40,352 nt of DNA from Oligoflexia bacterium (GCA_015232015.1 JADGAM010000018.1:1-40352); one strand, 5' to 3'; shown: positions 9,795 to 19,151, numbered from the stretch's first letter. Program-made: numbers and translations. Notes: generated by a model not told the origin, from the letters alone.

Positions 9795-10457
9795 TTAGTT
9801 AATTTGTAATGAATTATTAGTAGGGTTAGCATTTTCGGTTGTTACATTAAGTAGCTCTTGCTCTTGCCTGTCTTCTTCTGTTTCTGTTTCGCTATACTCA
9901 AAGTGAGCTCGACAACGGGCCTCGTATGCCTCTGTAGCACCAACTAAGAGTTGAGCTTTTGAGTTTACAACTCTCTGTGATCTAGTAGCAATTCCTCCGC
10001 AAATTGTGCAGATAGCATGAACTTTAACAATTTCATCGGCCATTGCGAGTAGTGCAGGCATTGGCCCAAATGGTTTTGCTCGATAATCTAGATCAAGACC
10101 AGCACAAATAAGACGATGACCTCGGTTTGTTAATTTTGTTACAACTTTAATAATCTCATTATCAAAAAATTGCACCTCATCGATGGCAACTATACGAGTA
10201 GAATCTTTTATTCTATGCCAGATATCATTGGAATTTTTTACCGGAATCGCCTCGATTGATTGTGAAGAATGACTAACAACATCTTTATCATTGTAACGAT
10301 TATCAATTGAAGGTCTAAAGACTTGAACCTTTACTCTGGCAATTTGCGCTCTTCTCACTCTGCGAATTAGCTCTTCGGTTTTTCCCGAAAACATGGGGCC
10401 AGAGATAACTTCCAAATGTCCCGTAGAAAAGTTATGAAAATTAGATAGACTGAGCAT
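9795..10457 (-). CDS. tdk: Thymidine kinase
   Basis: Type II thymidine kinase (pyrimidine salvage, thymidine to dTMP using ATP). The P-loop is GPMFSGKTEELIRRV near residue 20, the Walker B-like segment is RIVAIDEVQFF, and the lasso region GLDLDYRAKPFGPMP follows. The zinc site has CTIC and a later Cys (EARC), with His after it; the fourth ligand position reads CRAH. The C-terminal 30 residues are an acidic, Asn-rich tail. The start at 10457 follows a GGGAGAAGGG ribosome site. First gene of the four-gene operon and divergent from the radical SAM gene, so the promoter lies in 10458-10594. Confidence 0.96.
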   Translation of the reverse strand: MLSLSNFHNFSTGHLEVISGPMFSGKTEELIRRVRRAQIARVKVQVFRPSIDNRYNDKDVVSHSSQSIEAIPVKNSNDIWHRIKDSTRIVAIDEVQFFDNEIIKVVTKLTNRGHRLICAGLDLDYRAKPFGPMPALLAMADEIVKVHAICTICGGIATRSQRVVNSKAQLLVGATEAYEARCRAHFEYSETETEEDRQEQELLNVTTENANPTNNSLQIN

Positions 10458-10594
10458 TTCCCTTCTCCCTTTAATTTTATAGGTATATAACTTTTTAAAG
10501 ATTTTGATATCGAATATAATAAATAATTTTTTTCGCTAGTAGAACCTTATTTTATATAAAATATTTAATGAATAAAATAATAAGGGGAAAGAAT

Positions 10595-11767
10595 ATGAGT
10601 ACCAATAATAACCCTAATAACCATAGCAACCATAACAACCATAACAACCATAATGATGAAAGCAAAGGTAAAATAGCTTCTTATTGGGAAGTGAAGACTA
10701 AAAAAAAGACAGATTCGGATATAGATATGGATATAGATACAAGTACGGAAAAGGTAATTATATGTAACTTGTGTCCTAGGTGTTGTGAAATTAGAGAGGA
10801 AGGACGAGGGGTTTGTTCAGTCAGAGGGGTAGTGGATGGAAAATTGCGTTCTTTTGCTTATGGTGTTAGCAGCGGTTTATGTATTGACCCTATTGAAAAA
10901 AAACCGCTTTATCATTTTTATCCTGGAAGTGGGGTGCTTTCCATTGGAACAGTTGGATGTAATTTGTTGTGCAAATTTTGCCAAAATTGGAGCATTAGTA
11001 GGAATAAAGAAATTAGCGCCATGAGTATTAAGGCAACTCCGAAACAAGTTGTAAATAAAGCAAAAGAGTATGCCCTAAAAAGTATTGCATATACATACAA
11101 TGAGCCAATTGTTTTTATAGAGTACGTTCGCGACATTGCAGAGATAGCTAGGGAGAGTGGGATAAAGTCAGTAGCAGTCACTGCTGGTTTTATTAATGAA
11201 AAACCTCGAGAAGAATTTTTTAAATATATGGATGCTGCCAATATTGATTTGAAGGGATTTAATAATGAATTTTATTCTAAAGTTGTTGGAGGAAAATTAG
11301 AGATAATTCTAAATACATTAAAGTATGTTAAGAGTGAAACTAGTGTATGGTTAGAGTTAACTAACTTAATTATCCCTGGAATAAATGATAAGGAAAAAGA
11401 TCTTCATAAAATGTGTGAATGGATTGCGAGTAATTTAGGCGTTTCTACACCACTGCATTTTTCAGCATTTCATCCAGATTGGCAGATGGATAACGTTGCT
11501 GCTACTTCCTTAAAAACATTGATTGCCGCCAAAGAAATTGCGCTATCTAAAGGCCTAAGATATGTCTACTTAGGTAACGTGAGTTGTATTGATAGTAGTA
11601 CTACTTTTTGTTATCAATGTGGGGAAAGATTAATTGAGAGGGAAGGATACGTTATTAGTAGAAAATTTAGTAGTATTTGTAAAAAGTGTGGAACAAAAGT
11701 GGATGGATTTTTTGAGGAATTACCTGGAGGATGGGGAAATAAACGAGTACCTATCCAAGAGTTTTAA
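10595..11767 (+). CDS. amrS: AmmeMemoRadiSam-system radical SAM enzyme (AmrS type)
   Basis: Radical S-adenosylmethionine protein with the [4Fe-4S] site C122-x3-C126-x2-C129 (numbered from 10595; CNLLCKFCQNW). An N-terminal Cys motif (CNLCPRCC, then GVCSVRG) and the segment DPIEKKPLYHFYPGS are typical of the AmmeMemoRadiSam radical SAM family. A C-terminal zinc-ribbon-like CYQCG/CKKCG pair follows. The start at 10595 is preferred over the in-frame ATG at 10568 because AAGGGG lies just before it. The N-terminus is an Asn/His repeat made by a 9-base tandem repeat and is likely disordered. The usual partners, Memo and AMMECR1, are not in the window. The family's substrate is not established. Confidence 0.9.
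   Translation: MSTNNNPNNHSNHNNHNNHNDESKGKIASYWEVKTKKKTDSDIDMDIDTSTEKVIICNLCPRCCEIREEGRGVCSVRGVVDGKLRSFAYGVSSGLCIDPIEKKPLYHFYPGSGVLSIGTVGCNLLCKFCQNWSISRNKEISAMSIKATPKQVVNKAKEYALKSIAYTYNEPIVFIEYVRDIAEIARESGIKSVAVTAGFINEKPREEFFKYMDAANIDLKGFNNEFYSKVVGGKLEIILNTLKYVKSETSVWLELTNLIIPGINDKEKDLHKMCEWIASNLGVSTPLHFSAFHPDWQMDNVAATSLKTLIAAKEIALSKGLRYVYLGNVSCIDSSTTFCYQCGERLIEREGYVISRKFSSICKKCGTKVDGFFEELPGGWGNKRVPIQEF
10619..10654 (+). repeat. In-frame 9-bp tandem repeat (Asn-His-Asn)
   Basis: Four units of AACCATAAC (two with a single-base change) encode NHS-NHN-NHN-NHN in the variable N-terminus of the radical SAM gene. Unit changes add or remove three residues without a frameshift. Confidence 0.9.
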
Positions 11768-11804
11768 TAAAATAAAAAGTAAAAAATGAAAAATGAAATG
11801 AAAA

Positions 11805-12857
11805 ATGAAAAGACCATTTATAATCTTTAGTCCGATAGTAATTTTTATTTTTTCTTTGCTAGCGCTTTGTGCTTCTCAATTTTTATTTTTGCATTGGTAT
11901 TTTAGAGTAACTAACGCTTTAAGTGATTTCATTATTAAATTTCATTTAGGGGAAAATGTTATAATGGCCCCTAGAACATGGGTTATAGTACTTATTTCTT
12001 CAATCTTAATTGGGCTTATCGTTGCTGGATTGGTTTTGACTTTTACCTACTATCAAAAAAGTATTCAGCTTTATCATCTACAAGAAAATTTTATTAATAA
12101 TTTTACTCACGAACTTAAAACCCCCTTGGCCTCCATAAAGTTATATCTTGAAACTTTTGTTAGACATGAGCTCAAAAGAGAAAAACAATTAGAGTTTATT
12201 AAATTTATGTTAAAAGATACAAAACGACTTTCAGATCATGTTAATCAAATTTTAGAAGCAGGGGCCTTGGAAAGTAAAAATAGAAATAACAATTACAGCA
12301 TGGAGCAAGTAAATATAAAGCAATTTATTTTGGATTTTATAAATTGTAATAAACATATTTTTCAAGAGGGTAAAATCGAAGTATTTACTGAAGCAACTGA
12401 ATTAACTGAAGCAACGGAAGTAATCGAAGCATCTGAAGCATCTGAAACAAGAGATATCCCAGATTATGTTATTAATAAGTCGTTATTTGAAATGCTTTTG
12501 ATGAATTTAATCGGGAATGCTTATAAATATAATCAGCAAAAAGAAATATCTGTAAAAATAAAAATATCTCGTGATAAGTATTATCTGTATCTTAGTTTTA
12601 TTGATAATGGAATTGGCATAGGGAAAAAAGATATTAAACATATTTTTAAAAAGTTTTACCAACCAGTTGGAACTATAAATAATAGTGGAGTTGTGAAAGG
12701 ATCAGGCCTAGGTCTTTATATCTCTCAACAAATTGTTAAAATGCATAAAGGTGATATTGAGGTTAAAAGTGCAGGTGAGCAGATGGGATCAGAATTTATT
12801 ATATCACTTCCTCTTGTTCCTAGGCACAAGCGATTGTTTGCTAAATTAAAAAAATAG
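11805..12857 (+). CDS. Two-component sensor histidine kinase
   Basis: Inner-membrane kinase with transmembrane segments at about residues 7-29 and 58-81 enclosing a very short periplasmic part (about 28 residues), so it may sense the membrane or a partner rather than a soluble ligand. There is no HAMP domain. The HisKA phospho-site is H102 (NFTHELKTPLASIKL). The ATPase has N-box LIGNAYKYN, G1 DNGIGIGKKD, F-box IFKKFYQP and G2 GSGLGLYISQQIV. Between them is a Thr/Glu/Ala repeat (12387-12448) from a degenerate tandem repeat. Twelve bases separate it from the response regulator downstream, its likely partner. Confidence 0.93.
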   Translation: MKRPFIIFSPIVIFIFSLLALCASQFLFLHWYFRVTNALSDFIIKFHLGENVIMAPRTWVIVLISSILIGLIVAGLVLTFTYYQKSIQLYHLQENFINNFTHELKTPLASIKLYLETFVRHELKREKQLEFIKFMLKDTKRLSDHVNQILEAGALESKNRNNNYSMEQVNIKQFILDFINCNKHIFQEGKIEVFTEATELTEATEVIEASEASETRDIPDYVINKSLFEMLLMNLIGNAYKYNQQKEISVKIKISRDKYYLYLSFIDNGIGIGKKDIKHIFKKFYQPVGTINNSGVVKGSGLGLYISQQIVKMHKGDIEVKSAGEQMGSEFIISLPLVPRHKRLFAKLKK

Positions 12858-12869
12858 GAGTTTGTTTTT

Positions 12870-13664
12870 ATGATACAGATACATAAAAAAATATTAATTG
12901 TTGAGGATGAACCACATATAGCAGAGGGGTTGACCTTTAATTTGGAACTGGAAGGACTTTTAGTTGAAAATGCTTATGATGGTGAAAGTGCTATTGAAAA
13001 ATGGAAGACATTTGTTCCAGATTTAATTATTTTAGATTTAATGATTCCAAAGATTGATGGACTTAAAGTTTTAGAGATAATTAGAGATAGCGATGAAAAA
13101 ATTCCCATTCTAATTTTATCGGCAAAAAATCAAATTTTAGATAAGGTTCATGGTTTTTCATTAGGGGCCGACGATTACTTAACTAAGCCATTTCATCTGG
13201 AAGAGCTTATTCAAAGAATAAAATCTCTACTAAAGAAGGCAGATTGGTATTTAGAACAAGAAAGAATAGAAGAAAAAGAGGTAATGGGTAAACAAAGTGC
13301 TGCTAATATTAATACCAATACTAATACTGAAGACAAAGGGAATGAATTTTTTGAATTTGGAAAGAATAAGATATTTTTAAATTCCTATTGGGCCAAAACT
13401 GAGAGAGGGGAATTTAGATTAACTGAACAAGAGATGAAATTACTTAAGATATTTTTTACTACTCCAAATAAATTAATTTCTCGAAAACAACTTTTATCAG
13501 ATGGGTGGGGATATAACGATCAAGTTGAAACTAGAACTCTTGATATTTTTATTAATCGTCTAAGAAAATATTTTGAACCAGATCCTAAAAGGCCAATTCA
13601 TTTTGTGAATGTTAGAAACTCCGGAATTATTTTTAATATCAATATCAATAATCCTTGTCGATAA
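12870..13664 (+). CDS. OmpR/PhoB-family response regulator
   Basis: Receiver domain with the acidic pocket E12-D13, phospho-acceptor D56 (LIILDLMIPKIDG), switch Ser in LILSAKN, and K106 (LTKPF). A C-terminal winged-helix DNA-binding domain runs from about residue 165 (RLTEQEMKLLKIFF ... ETRTLDIFINRLRKYF). A GGAG-like ribosome site precedes the start. The linker between domains is long and Asn/Thr-rich. The pair with the kinase 12 bases upstream is a standard two-component system. Its target genes are unknown, and no repeated operator was found. Confidence 0.94.
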   Translation: MIQIHKKILIVEDEPHIAEGLTFNLELEGLLVENAYDGESAIEKWKTFVPDLIILDLMIPKIDGLKVLEIIRDSDEKIPILILSAKNQILDKVHGFSLGADDYLTKPFHLEELIQRIKSLLKKADWYLEQERIEEKEVMGKQSAANINTNTNTEDKGNEFFEFGKNKIFLNSYWAKTERGEFRLTEQEMKLLKIFFTTPNKLISRKQLLSDGWGYNDQVETRTLDIFINRLRKYFEPDPKRPIHFVNVRNSGIIFNININNPCR

Positions 13665-13716
13665 AAAGGACATTGTTGCCTAAAATATTCAACTTATTAT
13701 TTCACGGCCTCTAAAC

Positions 13717-14766
13717 TTATGAACGGAGGGTTACAAAATTCTCGTTCCTTAAATGTTGTGAAAGAAAGGCGAATTCGATATTTTTTGAGCTAAATTCCTG
13801 GTGTAATTTTAAATAAACTTCTTGTTGAATATCCATAAATAAATTGTAATCGCTAGAGAGAACATAGTAGACAATTTCAAATTGTATCGATAATTCTGCA
13901 AATGCACTTAGGTGAGCACGATCAAATTGTGTTTGTGGGATAGCAATAATAATATCTTTTATAGTTTGTGGTATTAATCGCAACTTTTCTAGAGGTGTAC
14001 TGTAAGTGACATTTATTTTAAATAAGACTCTTCTGTTATCCATCCTTTTATAGTTTTGAATTCTAGATTTCATCAAATCAGTGTTAGAGAAAATCAATTG
14101 CTCGCCACTGAGACTACGTATTTTAGTAGTTTTAACTCCTATTGTTTCTACTGTACCCATATAATTATCGACAATGATAAAGTCGCCAATATTAAATGGA
14201 TGATCAAATATTATTGCGAAATAACTAAATAGATCACCAAGGAATGTTTGAGACGCCAAAGCAATGGCCACACCTCCAATCCCAAAACCTGCAATAACTG
14301 AAGAAATTTTTAATCCTAAATTATCTAATAAAAAAATTGTAAAAAGAGACCATATTATAACTATAATTAGGCCTAAAATACTTTTATAACCTTTTAAACG
14401 GAGATTATTTTCTTCAGCTCCAAATAAATAAACATTAAAAATAAATTTTATTATTTCTTGAACTAGAATTGCTGTGTATAAGGAAAAAAAAATCAGTCCA
14501 ATAATTTTTATATATTTGAGTGCATTGCCAGGCCATGGAAATTCTAATATGGAGATATAAAAAACTGTAAAAATAAGTAGCTGCTTTATTTTAGCATTAG
14601 TGAGAACAGGAATAAGAGCTCTTAATATCACTGGCATTGTTTTGATATTGTTTTGTATTCTATTTAATACTAATGAAAATATGAACAATCCAATAATCAA
14701 AAATATTAATAAAATAATAATGCTACTAAAATTTTTATTTAAAAAAGCATGGAGAGTGTTCAACAT
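13717..14766 (-). CDS. MscS-family mechanosensitive channel
   Basis: Inner-membrane small-conductance channel family. Several hydrophobic helices occupy residues 1-160. The pore helix segment (SVIAGFGIGGVAIALASQTFLGDL) and following beta domain (HPFNIGDFIIVDNYMGTVETIG) are the family signature, as is FSNTDLMKSRIQNY. 349 residues with about five membrane segments is longer than E. coli MscS and similar to the YnaI-like group. A ribosome site AAGGAAC precedes the ATG. It is convergent with the response regulator gene, and no terminator was seen between them. Confidence 0.92.
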   Translation of the reverse strand: MLNTLHAFLNKNFSSIIILLIFLIIGLFIFSLVLNRIQNNIKTMPVILRALIPVLTNAKIKQLLIFTVFYISILEFPWPGNALKYIKIIGLIFFSLYTAILVQEIIKFIFNVYLFGAEENNLRLKGYKSILGLIIVIIWSLFTIFLLDNLGLKISSVIAGFGIGGVAIALASQTFLGDLFSYFAIIFDHPFNIGDFIIVDNYMGTVETIGVKTTKIRSLSGEQLIFSNTDLMKSRIQNYKRMDNRRVLFKINVTYSTPLEKLRLIPQTIKDIIIAIPQTQFDRAHLSAFAELSIQFEIVYYVLSSDYNLFMDIQQEVYLKLHQEFSSKNIEFAFLSQHLRNENFVTLRS

Positions 14767-15029
14767 TTAATAGTTCCTTAAGTGGAAAAAATATTAATTA
14801 CATTTTTTTTCAAAATTATTTTTTTCGTGTTTATATAATTTAGGAATTATTATTGATATGATTTTTTTGAAGAAAAAAATTAAATAGGTTAATATAATTT
14901 AATACTAAGATAGATGTAAAAAATTGTTTTTTTTTAATTAGGTAAAACCTAAATATTATATTATATGGAGGTTAATGGCGTGTATGGAAATGGAATCAAA
15001 TCTAAGTTTTTAAATCTAATTTTTTAAAT

Positions 15030-15401
15030 CTAACTAAATTTAATATCAAACCTGTATTTTTCTCCAATCTCTCTTACAATTTTTGCTAAAATATTTCTTG
15101 GTATAATAATATCAATAACCGATAATTGCATCTTTGCACCTAAAACACATCCCTCTTTACAAATAAAACAATTGGTCATTAAATCAACTTCTTCTATTGG
15201 TTCAATATTTTGTAAAGTCGAATACCATTTAAAATATACTTGTAAGCACTCTTTTATTTTACTATGAATTTCAGGAGGTTTATCGGAAGTATGAAAGAGG
15301 AATCTAGCATTGCTAATATGCTTACCATTAACAAGCAGATTTATAACTCCATGATCACCTAGCACCAACGTATTATTCAAACATTTCGGGCAATACTCCA
15401 T
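15030..15401 (-). CDS. Small zinc-ribbon-like protein of unknown function
   Basis: 123 residues with an N-terminal CPKC (MEYCPKCLNNTLVLGDHG) and a second Cys group, NCFICKEGCVLG, that together could hold one zinc. No signal peptide or membrane segment. A perfect GGAGG ribosome site stands 6 bases before the ATG, so it is translated on its own. It lies alone, divergent from the hydrolase gene at 15608. I do not recognise the family. A DNA- or RNA-binding role is possible for a zinc ribbon, but nothing here shows it. Confidence 0.8.
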   Translation of the reverse strand: MEYCPKCLNNTLVLGDHGVINLLVNGKHISNARFLFHTSDKPPEIHSKIKECLQVYFKWYSTLQNIEPIEEVDLMTNCFICKEGCVLGAKMQLSVIDIIIPRNILAKIVREIGEKYRFDIKFS

Positions 15402-15607
15402 GATTCCTCCAAAAACAAATTACAAGAACAAGATCGTTACAATTTTATTATACCTAAAATTTTAATTTTTAATAAGGTCTTTTCCTTAGTACTCTTTACA
15501 TTTTCACCTACAAAAATTATTCTTAAATTAAAATATATTATAAATGTGTTAAGGGCCTAAAATACTTGTTTGAAATAATTATCTAATAAATTAAGGTGTA
15601 TTCACTC

Positions 15608-16504
15608 ATGATGATCCTTTCAAAAGAAATCACACTAAGTGATAATACAAAAATCTATGCGGAAATTTATGAAAAAAACCATCAAACTTGGTTAATTATT
15701 ACTCATGACTTGGGAGAACACTGTGAAAGATATCATAATCTTATAAAAGTTCTTACAGAAAATTATAATGTATTAGTCTATGATTTAAGAGATCATGGTA
15801 AAAGCATAAGTAGTAGTAACAAGAGCAATCTGCACTTTCAAACATACATATCCGATCTCGAAGAAATAATAATTTTTCTTAAAAATAACTTCAGAATGAA
15901 TAATTTCATTTTATTTGGTCACTCCATTGGCGCCTTGATCACCTTGGCCTATATACAACAAAAACAATTTAATACTAGTGCATTTTATCCAGAGAAAATA
16001 TTTGTTAGTGCTCCTCCTGTATCTATTAAAAGACCTATAGGAATAAATCTCTTTTCCATAGATCCCGCCTCACCTACAAATTCAATACTAAATAAAACTA
16101 TAAAAAAAATTACTTCTAAAATTATAAATTTTCCTTTTGCTATACCAATTTCCATAGATAGAATAATAAATCATAACAAACTTACTCATGATACATTTAC
16201 CTCTGAAATATTAATGACCGACACTCTATCGAAGAAAAAAATTGATTTAAGATTATTGCTTTCAATGCTCGATTATTCACGTAAAGTATTCTTGCGTCCT
16301 ATAAACCCACAAGTTCCTTTGGCCATCACAGTTGGTAGTAATGATGATTTTGTAAAAGTTAAATCTATAAGGCATTACTTTTCGGCGATCGAAAAAGAGT
16401 CGCATTTAAAAGTTATCGATGGGGCCTATCATAACTTACATAATGAGGTTTATCGCTTTCGCCAAGAATACCAATCATATTTACTTAATTTTTTAAAATC
16501 ATAA
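15608..16504 (+). CDS. Alpha/beta hydrolase (monoacylglycerol-lipase-like serine hydrolase)
   Basis: Cytoplasmic serine hydrolase. The nucleophile elbow is FGHSIGALITLAY, preceded by an oxyanion region (ITHDLGEHCERYHNL) and DLRDHGKS, the arrangement of lysophospholipase/monoglyceride-lipase type enzymes. The acid is probably in VGSNDDFV and the catalytic His in GAYHNLHNE. The ATG at 15608 is taken as the start because AAGGTG (15593-15598) is 9 bases upstream; the in-frame GTG at 15596 overlaps that ribosome site. The stop codon lies inside the left arm of a 14-base stem-loop. The substrate is not known. Confidence 0.9.
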   Translation: MMILSKEITLSDNTKIYAEIYEKNHQTWLIITHDLGEHCERYHNLIKVLTENYNVLVYDLRDHGKSISSSNKSNLHFQTYISDLEEIIIFLKNNFRMNNFILFGHSIGALITLAYIQQKQFNTSAFYPEKIFVSAPPVSIKRPIGINLFSIDPASPTNSILNKTIKKITSKIINFPFAIPISIDRIINHNKLTHDTFTSEILMTDTLSKKKIDLRLLLSMLDYSRKVFLRPINPQVPLAITVGSNDDFVKVKSIRHYFSAIEKESHLKVIDGAYHNLHNEVYRFRQEYQSYLLNFLKS

Positions 16505-16540
16505 TTAGTCACTGTCGCTTTCGCGCCAGTGACTAATTAT
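16501..16540. terminator. Perfect 14-bp stem-loop between convergent genes
   Basis: ATAATTAGTCACTG (16501-16514) and CAGTGACTAATTAT (16527-16540) are perfect reverse complements around a 12-base loop. It sits between the hydrolase (plus) and the Ste24-like gene (minus) and overlaps the hydrolase stop codon. The T-run is poor on the plus strand and modest on the minus strand, so a bidirectional terminator or mRNA 3'-end stabiliser is the likely role. Confidence 0.75.
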
Positions 16541-16578
16541 ATTGATGAAGAAAAACATATACAGGCCCTTAGGTACAG

Positions 16579-17859
16579 TTACAACTTTTCTAAGAACTCA
16601 ATTCTAGTTAAAGCATCAGGATGAGAATAATAAAATTTTGAATAAAGTGGATCAGGAGTTAAGGTAGAAGCATTCTCTTTATACATTTTTATTAATGCTG
16701 AAATTAACATCTTTGCATCTGCATTTTGAGCAGCAAATCTGTCGGCCATAAATTCATTTTTTCTAGAATACCAAGTAAATATTGGAGTAATAAAAAAAGT
16801 ATAGACAGGAACTACTAAAGAAAAAGTTATTAGCGCTAGATAGTAAAAGTTATTGGGCCACAATAAATCTTTTCTAAAGGAAGTAATATTTAAAGCACGA
16901 TAAAACCACTCTGCATCTGCAACAATTCCTAAAATCCAAAGACCAAATAAACTTAATATAATGGACATGAGTAAACTCTTTAAGATGTGTTTATACTTAA
17001 AGTGTCCTAATTCGTGTGCTAATACTGCTACAACCTCTGGAGGTTCTAAAGTATTTAATAGTGTATCAAAAAAAACAATACGTCTATTTTTTCCCCAGCC
17101 AGTAAAATATGCATTTCCGTGGCTGCTTCTTTTAGAAGCATCCATCACAAATAATCCCTTATAACTAAAACCCGTTTTTTTCAATAACTCTATTACGCTC
17201 TCTTTATGAGCTCCTTCCGGCATAGGAGAGAATTTATTAAACCAGGGAGCTATTAATACTGGATAAAGCCACATCATTATCAATTGAATAGCTGTTAAAA
17301 AAATCCAAGCATACAACCACCAAAAATTACCTAGTCTCATCATTATCCATATCAATGTTGCAATTAAAGGAACTCCAATTAACAACATCAATACAATTCC
17401 TTTTAGGTGATCAACAATAAATGTTTTTACTGTTGTACGATTGAAACCAAATTTTTCTTCTATTACAAATGTTTGATAAATTTCTTCAGGTAGGGACAAT
17501 AACAAATTTATAAATGAAAAACTAAGAAACAAAGCTATAGCGTGAATAATAATATTTTCAGCAGAAAAATATTTAAAATTAAAAAGATAATCATCTAAAT
17601 ATTTTATTCCACCGGCCAATGTCCAAATAAGAAGTATTGCTACATCTACAAATAAAAAAAATCTACCAGTCAACAGATTAGTTACCGTATAATCTTGCGC
17701 TTTTTGATGATCAGTTAAACTAATTTTACTAGCAAATTTTTGAGGAACTGTTTCTCTATTTTTTAAAATGTATTTACAATTTCTAACATTCAAATAAAGT
17801 TGTACTATTGTTTTTAAGATTAAAAATACTAAGAAACTAACTATTAAAACCTGAATCAT
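16579..17859 (-). CDS. M48-family zinc endopeptidase, Ste24/CAAX protease 1 type
   Basis: Multi-pass membrane metalloprotease with the zinc motif H282-E283-L-G-H286 (AVLAHELGHFKYKH) and a third ligand E369 in NEFMADRFA. The N-terminal domain (EEIYQTFVIEEKFGFNRTTVKTF) and the segment SSHGNAYFTGWGKNRRIVFFDTLL are characteristic of Ste24 rather than HtpX. 426 residues is the usual Ste24 length. In bacteria the substrates are mostly unknown; membrane-protein quality control is the common suggestion. The ATG is two bases after the stop of the exported protein gene 17862-19151, so the two are cotranscribed. Confidence 0.94.
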   Translation of the reverse strand: MIQVLIVSFLVFLILKTIVQLYLNVRNCKYILKNRETVPQKFASKISLTDHQKAQDYTVTNLLTGRFFLFVDVAILLIWTLAGGIKYLDDYLFNFKYFSAENIIIHAIALFLSFSFINLLLSLPEEIYQTFVIEEKFGFNRTTVKTFIVDHLKGIVLMLLIGVPLIATLIWIMMRLGNFWWLYAWIFLTAIQLIMMWLYPVLIAPWFNKFSPMPEGAHKESVIELLKKTGFSYKGLFVMDASKRSSHGNAYFTGWGKNRRIVFFDTLLNTLEPPEVVAVLAHELGHFKYKHILKSLLMSIILSLFGLWILGIVADAEWFYRALNITSFRKDLLWPNNFYYLALITFSLVVPVYTFFITPIFTWYSRKNEFMADRFAAQNADAKMLISALIKMYKENASTLTPDPLYSKFYYSHPDALTRIEFLEKL

Positions 17860-17861
17860 AA

Positions 17862-19151
17862 TTACATTTTACCTTTTTGAACATTAAACGTGTAGAAGAC
17901 GTAAAAACCATTTTCCCACTCTGTTGAGGCCTCTTTTAGATTTTTTCTTTTGCGGATATCCCAGTAAAGGTTACTTACATATGAAATGGAAACATCAGGA
18001 TATATTTCATACTTTAACGTTAATTTATTACTAAAATCAACATTTGAAAAATCCGGAGAAATCTTTCCTACATCATAATATGGTTTATAGAATAAGACAT
18101 CTTCTAATTTTAAATGTTCAACTAAATCCATCTTTAAATTTAAATTATATGCAAATCTAATGTAATTGTCTTTAACTTCAACAATATTATAGTTAACACT
18201 ATCTACATATTCCTTGCTATCAGCAGTATAAAACTCCAGAAGAGGAACAAGTGCCATACTTAACTCTGTCACTTTAGTAGTGGGCCTAAAACGATATTTT
18301 ATACCTACTGGACCGATACTCCACTGAGATTTAATCGGATAATAAGTTCCTGTTTGTTGTCGTTTAAATTGATATAGGGATGAATAATCCAAATTACCCC
18401 ATTTATTTTTTACATCAAATGTATTAGTGCTTGTTGTACTACTAGTTGAATACTTATCTCGAGCAGCATTTATAGTATATGAAAGTGTGCTATATTTATA
18501 GGAACCATCAAAAACATATTTTTCTCTATTTAAATTTTTAGCATCAACTCCATAACTAATTGTTTGCTCATTATTTGGTGATCTAATAGATATTGGAGAG
18601 ATGCTTAATCCAAAGCTCATATCTGGTAATTCAAATGTTTTATATTTTTTTAAATTATATTTTTCATTTAATAATTTTTGTTCTTTATTGGCCTTCTCTT
18701 GTTCTACTTTAAGATATTTTTCCTTAGCTTTATCAATCATCTTATTTAGAATTGATTCTTTTCGCAAAATATATAGGTTACTTACTTTGGGCCTATTTTT
18801 AAGATCATAGATTGAATGTAAACTGATAACTACATTTTCTCCAACATATTCTAAGTTTGTAGTTTTATCCATGGCCCATTCAGATAAATCCTCTCTTACA
18901 ACAACTGCTACCGCCCAACAAATATATTTATCATCAATATATCCTTTGGCCACATCCCCTTCTATTACACCATTTTCTAATCCTTTATCTATCACAATTC
19001 TTTTTTTATTTTCTGTTAACGATACAATAGTTCCTTCAACTTTCTCATCTCTGTCTAATGAATAGGCATTATAAATATTAGTAATAAGAGTGCAGGGAAG
19101 AATACACAATAAATAAAATACAAAAAGTTTTAATAAATATTTGTTAATCAT
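17862..19151 (-). CDS. Exported protein with possible C-terminal beta-barrel, cotranscribed with the Ste24-like protease
   Basis: The N-terminus is a signal peptide (hydrophobic LKLFVFYLLCILPCTLI). Residues 35-120 hold KGLENGVIEGDVAKGY, a Gly-Val-x-x-Gly-Asp pattern of small beta domains found in envelope proteins. A Lys/Glu-rich, probably coiled, stretch follows (KAKEKYLKVEQEKANKEQK). The remaining 250 residues alternate polar and hydrophobic residues with many Tyr and Phe, and end in a strand rich in aromatics (FYVFYTFNV), consistent with an outer-membrane barrel. The family is not recognised. It is first gene of a two-gene operon with the protease, which could process it; that is only a contextual guess. 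Confidence 0.75.
   Translation of the reverse strand: MINKYLLKLFVFYLLCILPCTLITNIYNAYSLDRDEKVEGTIVSLTENKKRIVIDKGLENGVIEGDVAKGYIDDKYICWAVAVVVREDLSEWAMDKTTNLEYVGENVVISLHSIYDLKNRPKVSNLYILRKESILNKMIDKAKEKYLKVEQEKANKEQKLLNEKYNLKKYKTFELPDMSFGLSISPISIRSPNNEQTISYGVDAKNLNREKYVFDGSYKYSTLSYTINAARDKYSTSSTTSTNTFDVKNKWGNLDYSSLYQFKRQQTGTYYPIKSQWSIGPVGIKYRFRPTTKVTELSMALVPLLEFYTADSKEYVDSVNYNIVEVKDNYIRFAYNLNLKMDLVEHLKLEDVLFYKPYYDVGKISPDFSNVDFSNKLTLKYEIYPDVSISYVSNLYWDIRKRKNLKEASTEWENGFYVFYTFNVQKGKM

Noticed and set aside
14938-14952. TTAGGT-AAA-ACCTAA hairpin as a terminator of the zinc-ribbon gene
   Set aside because: The T-run lies on the wrong side for either strand.
14975-15013. 12-codon plus-strand ORF (MACMEMESNLSF) with GGAGG four bases before its ATG
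   Set aside because: Too short to support without conservation or expression data; it lies behind the zinc-ribbon gene on the other strand.
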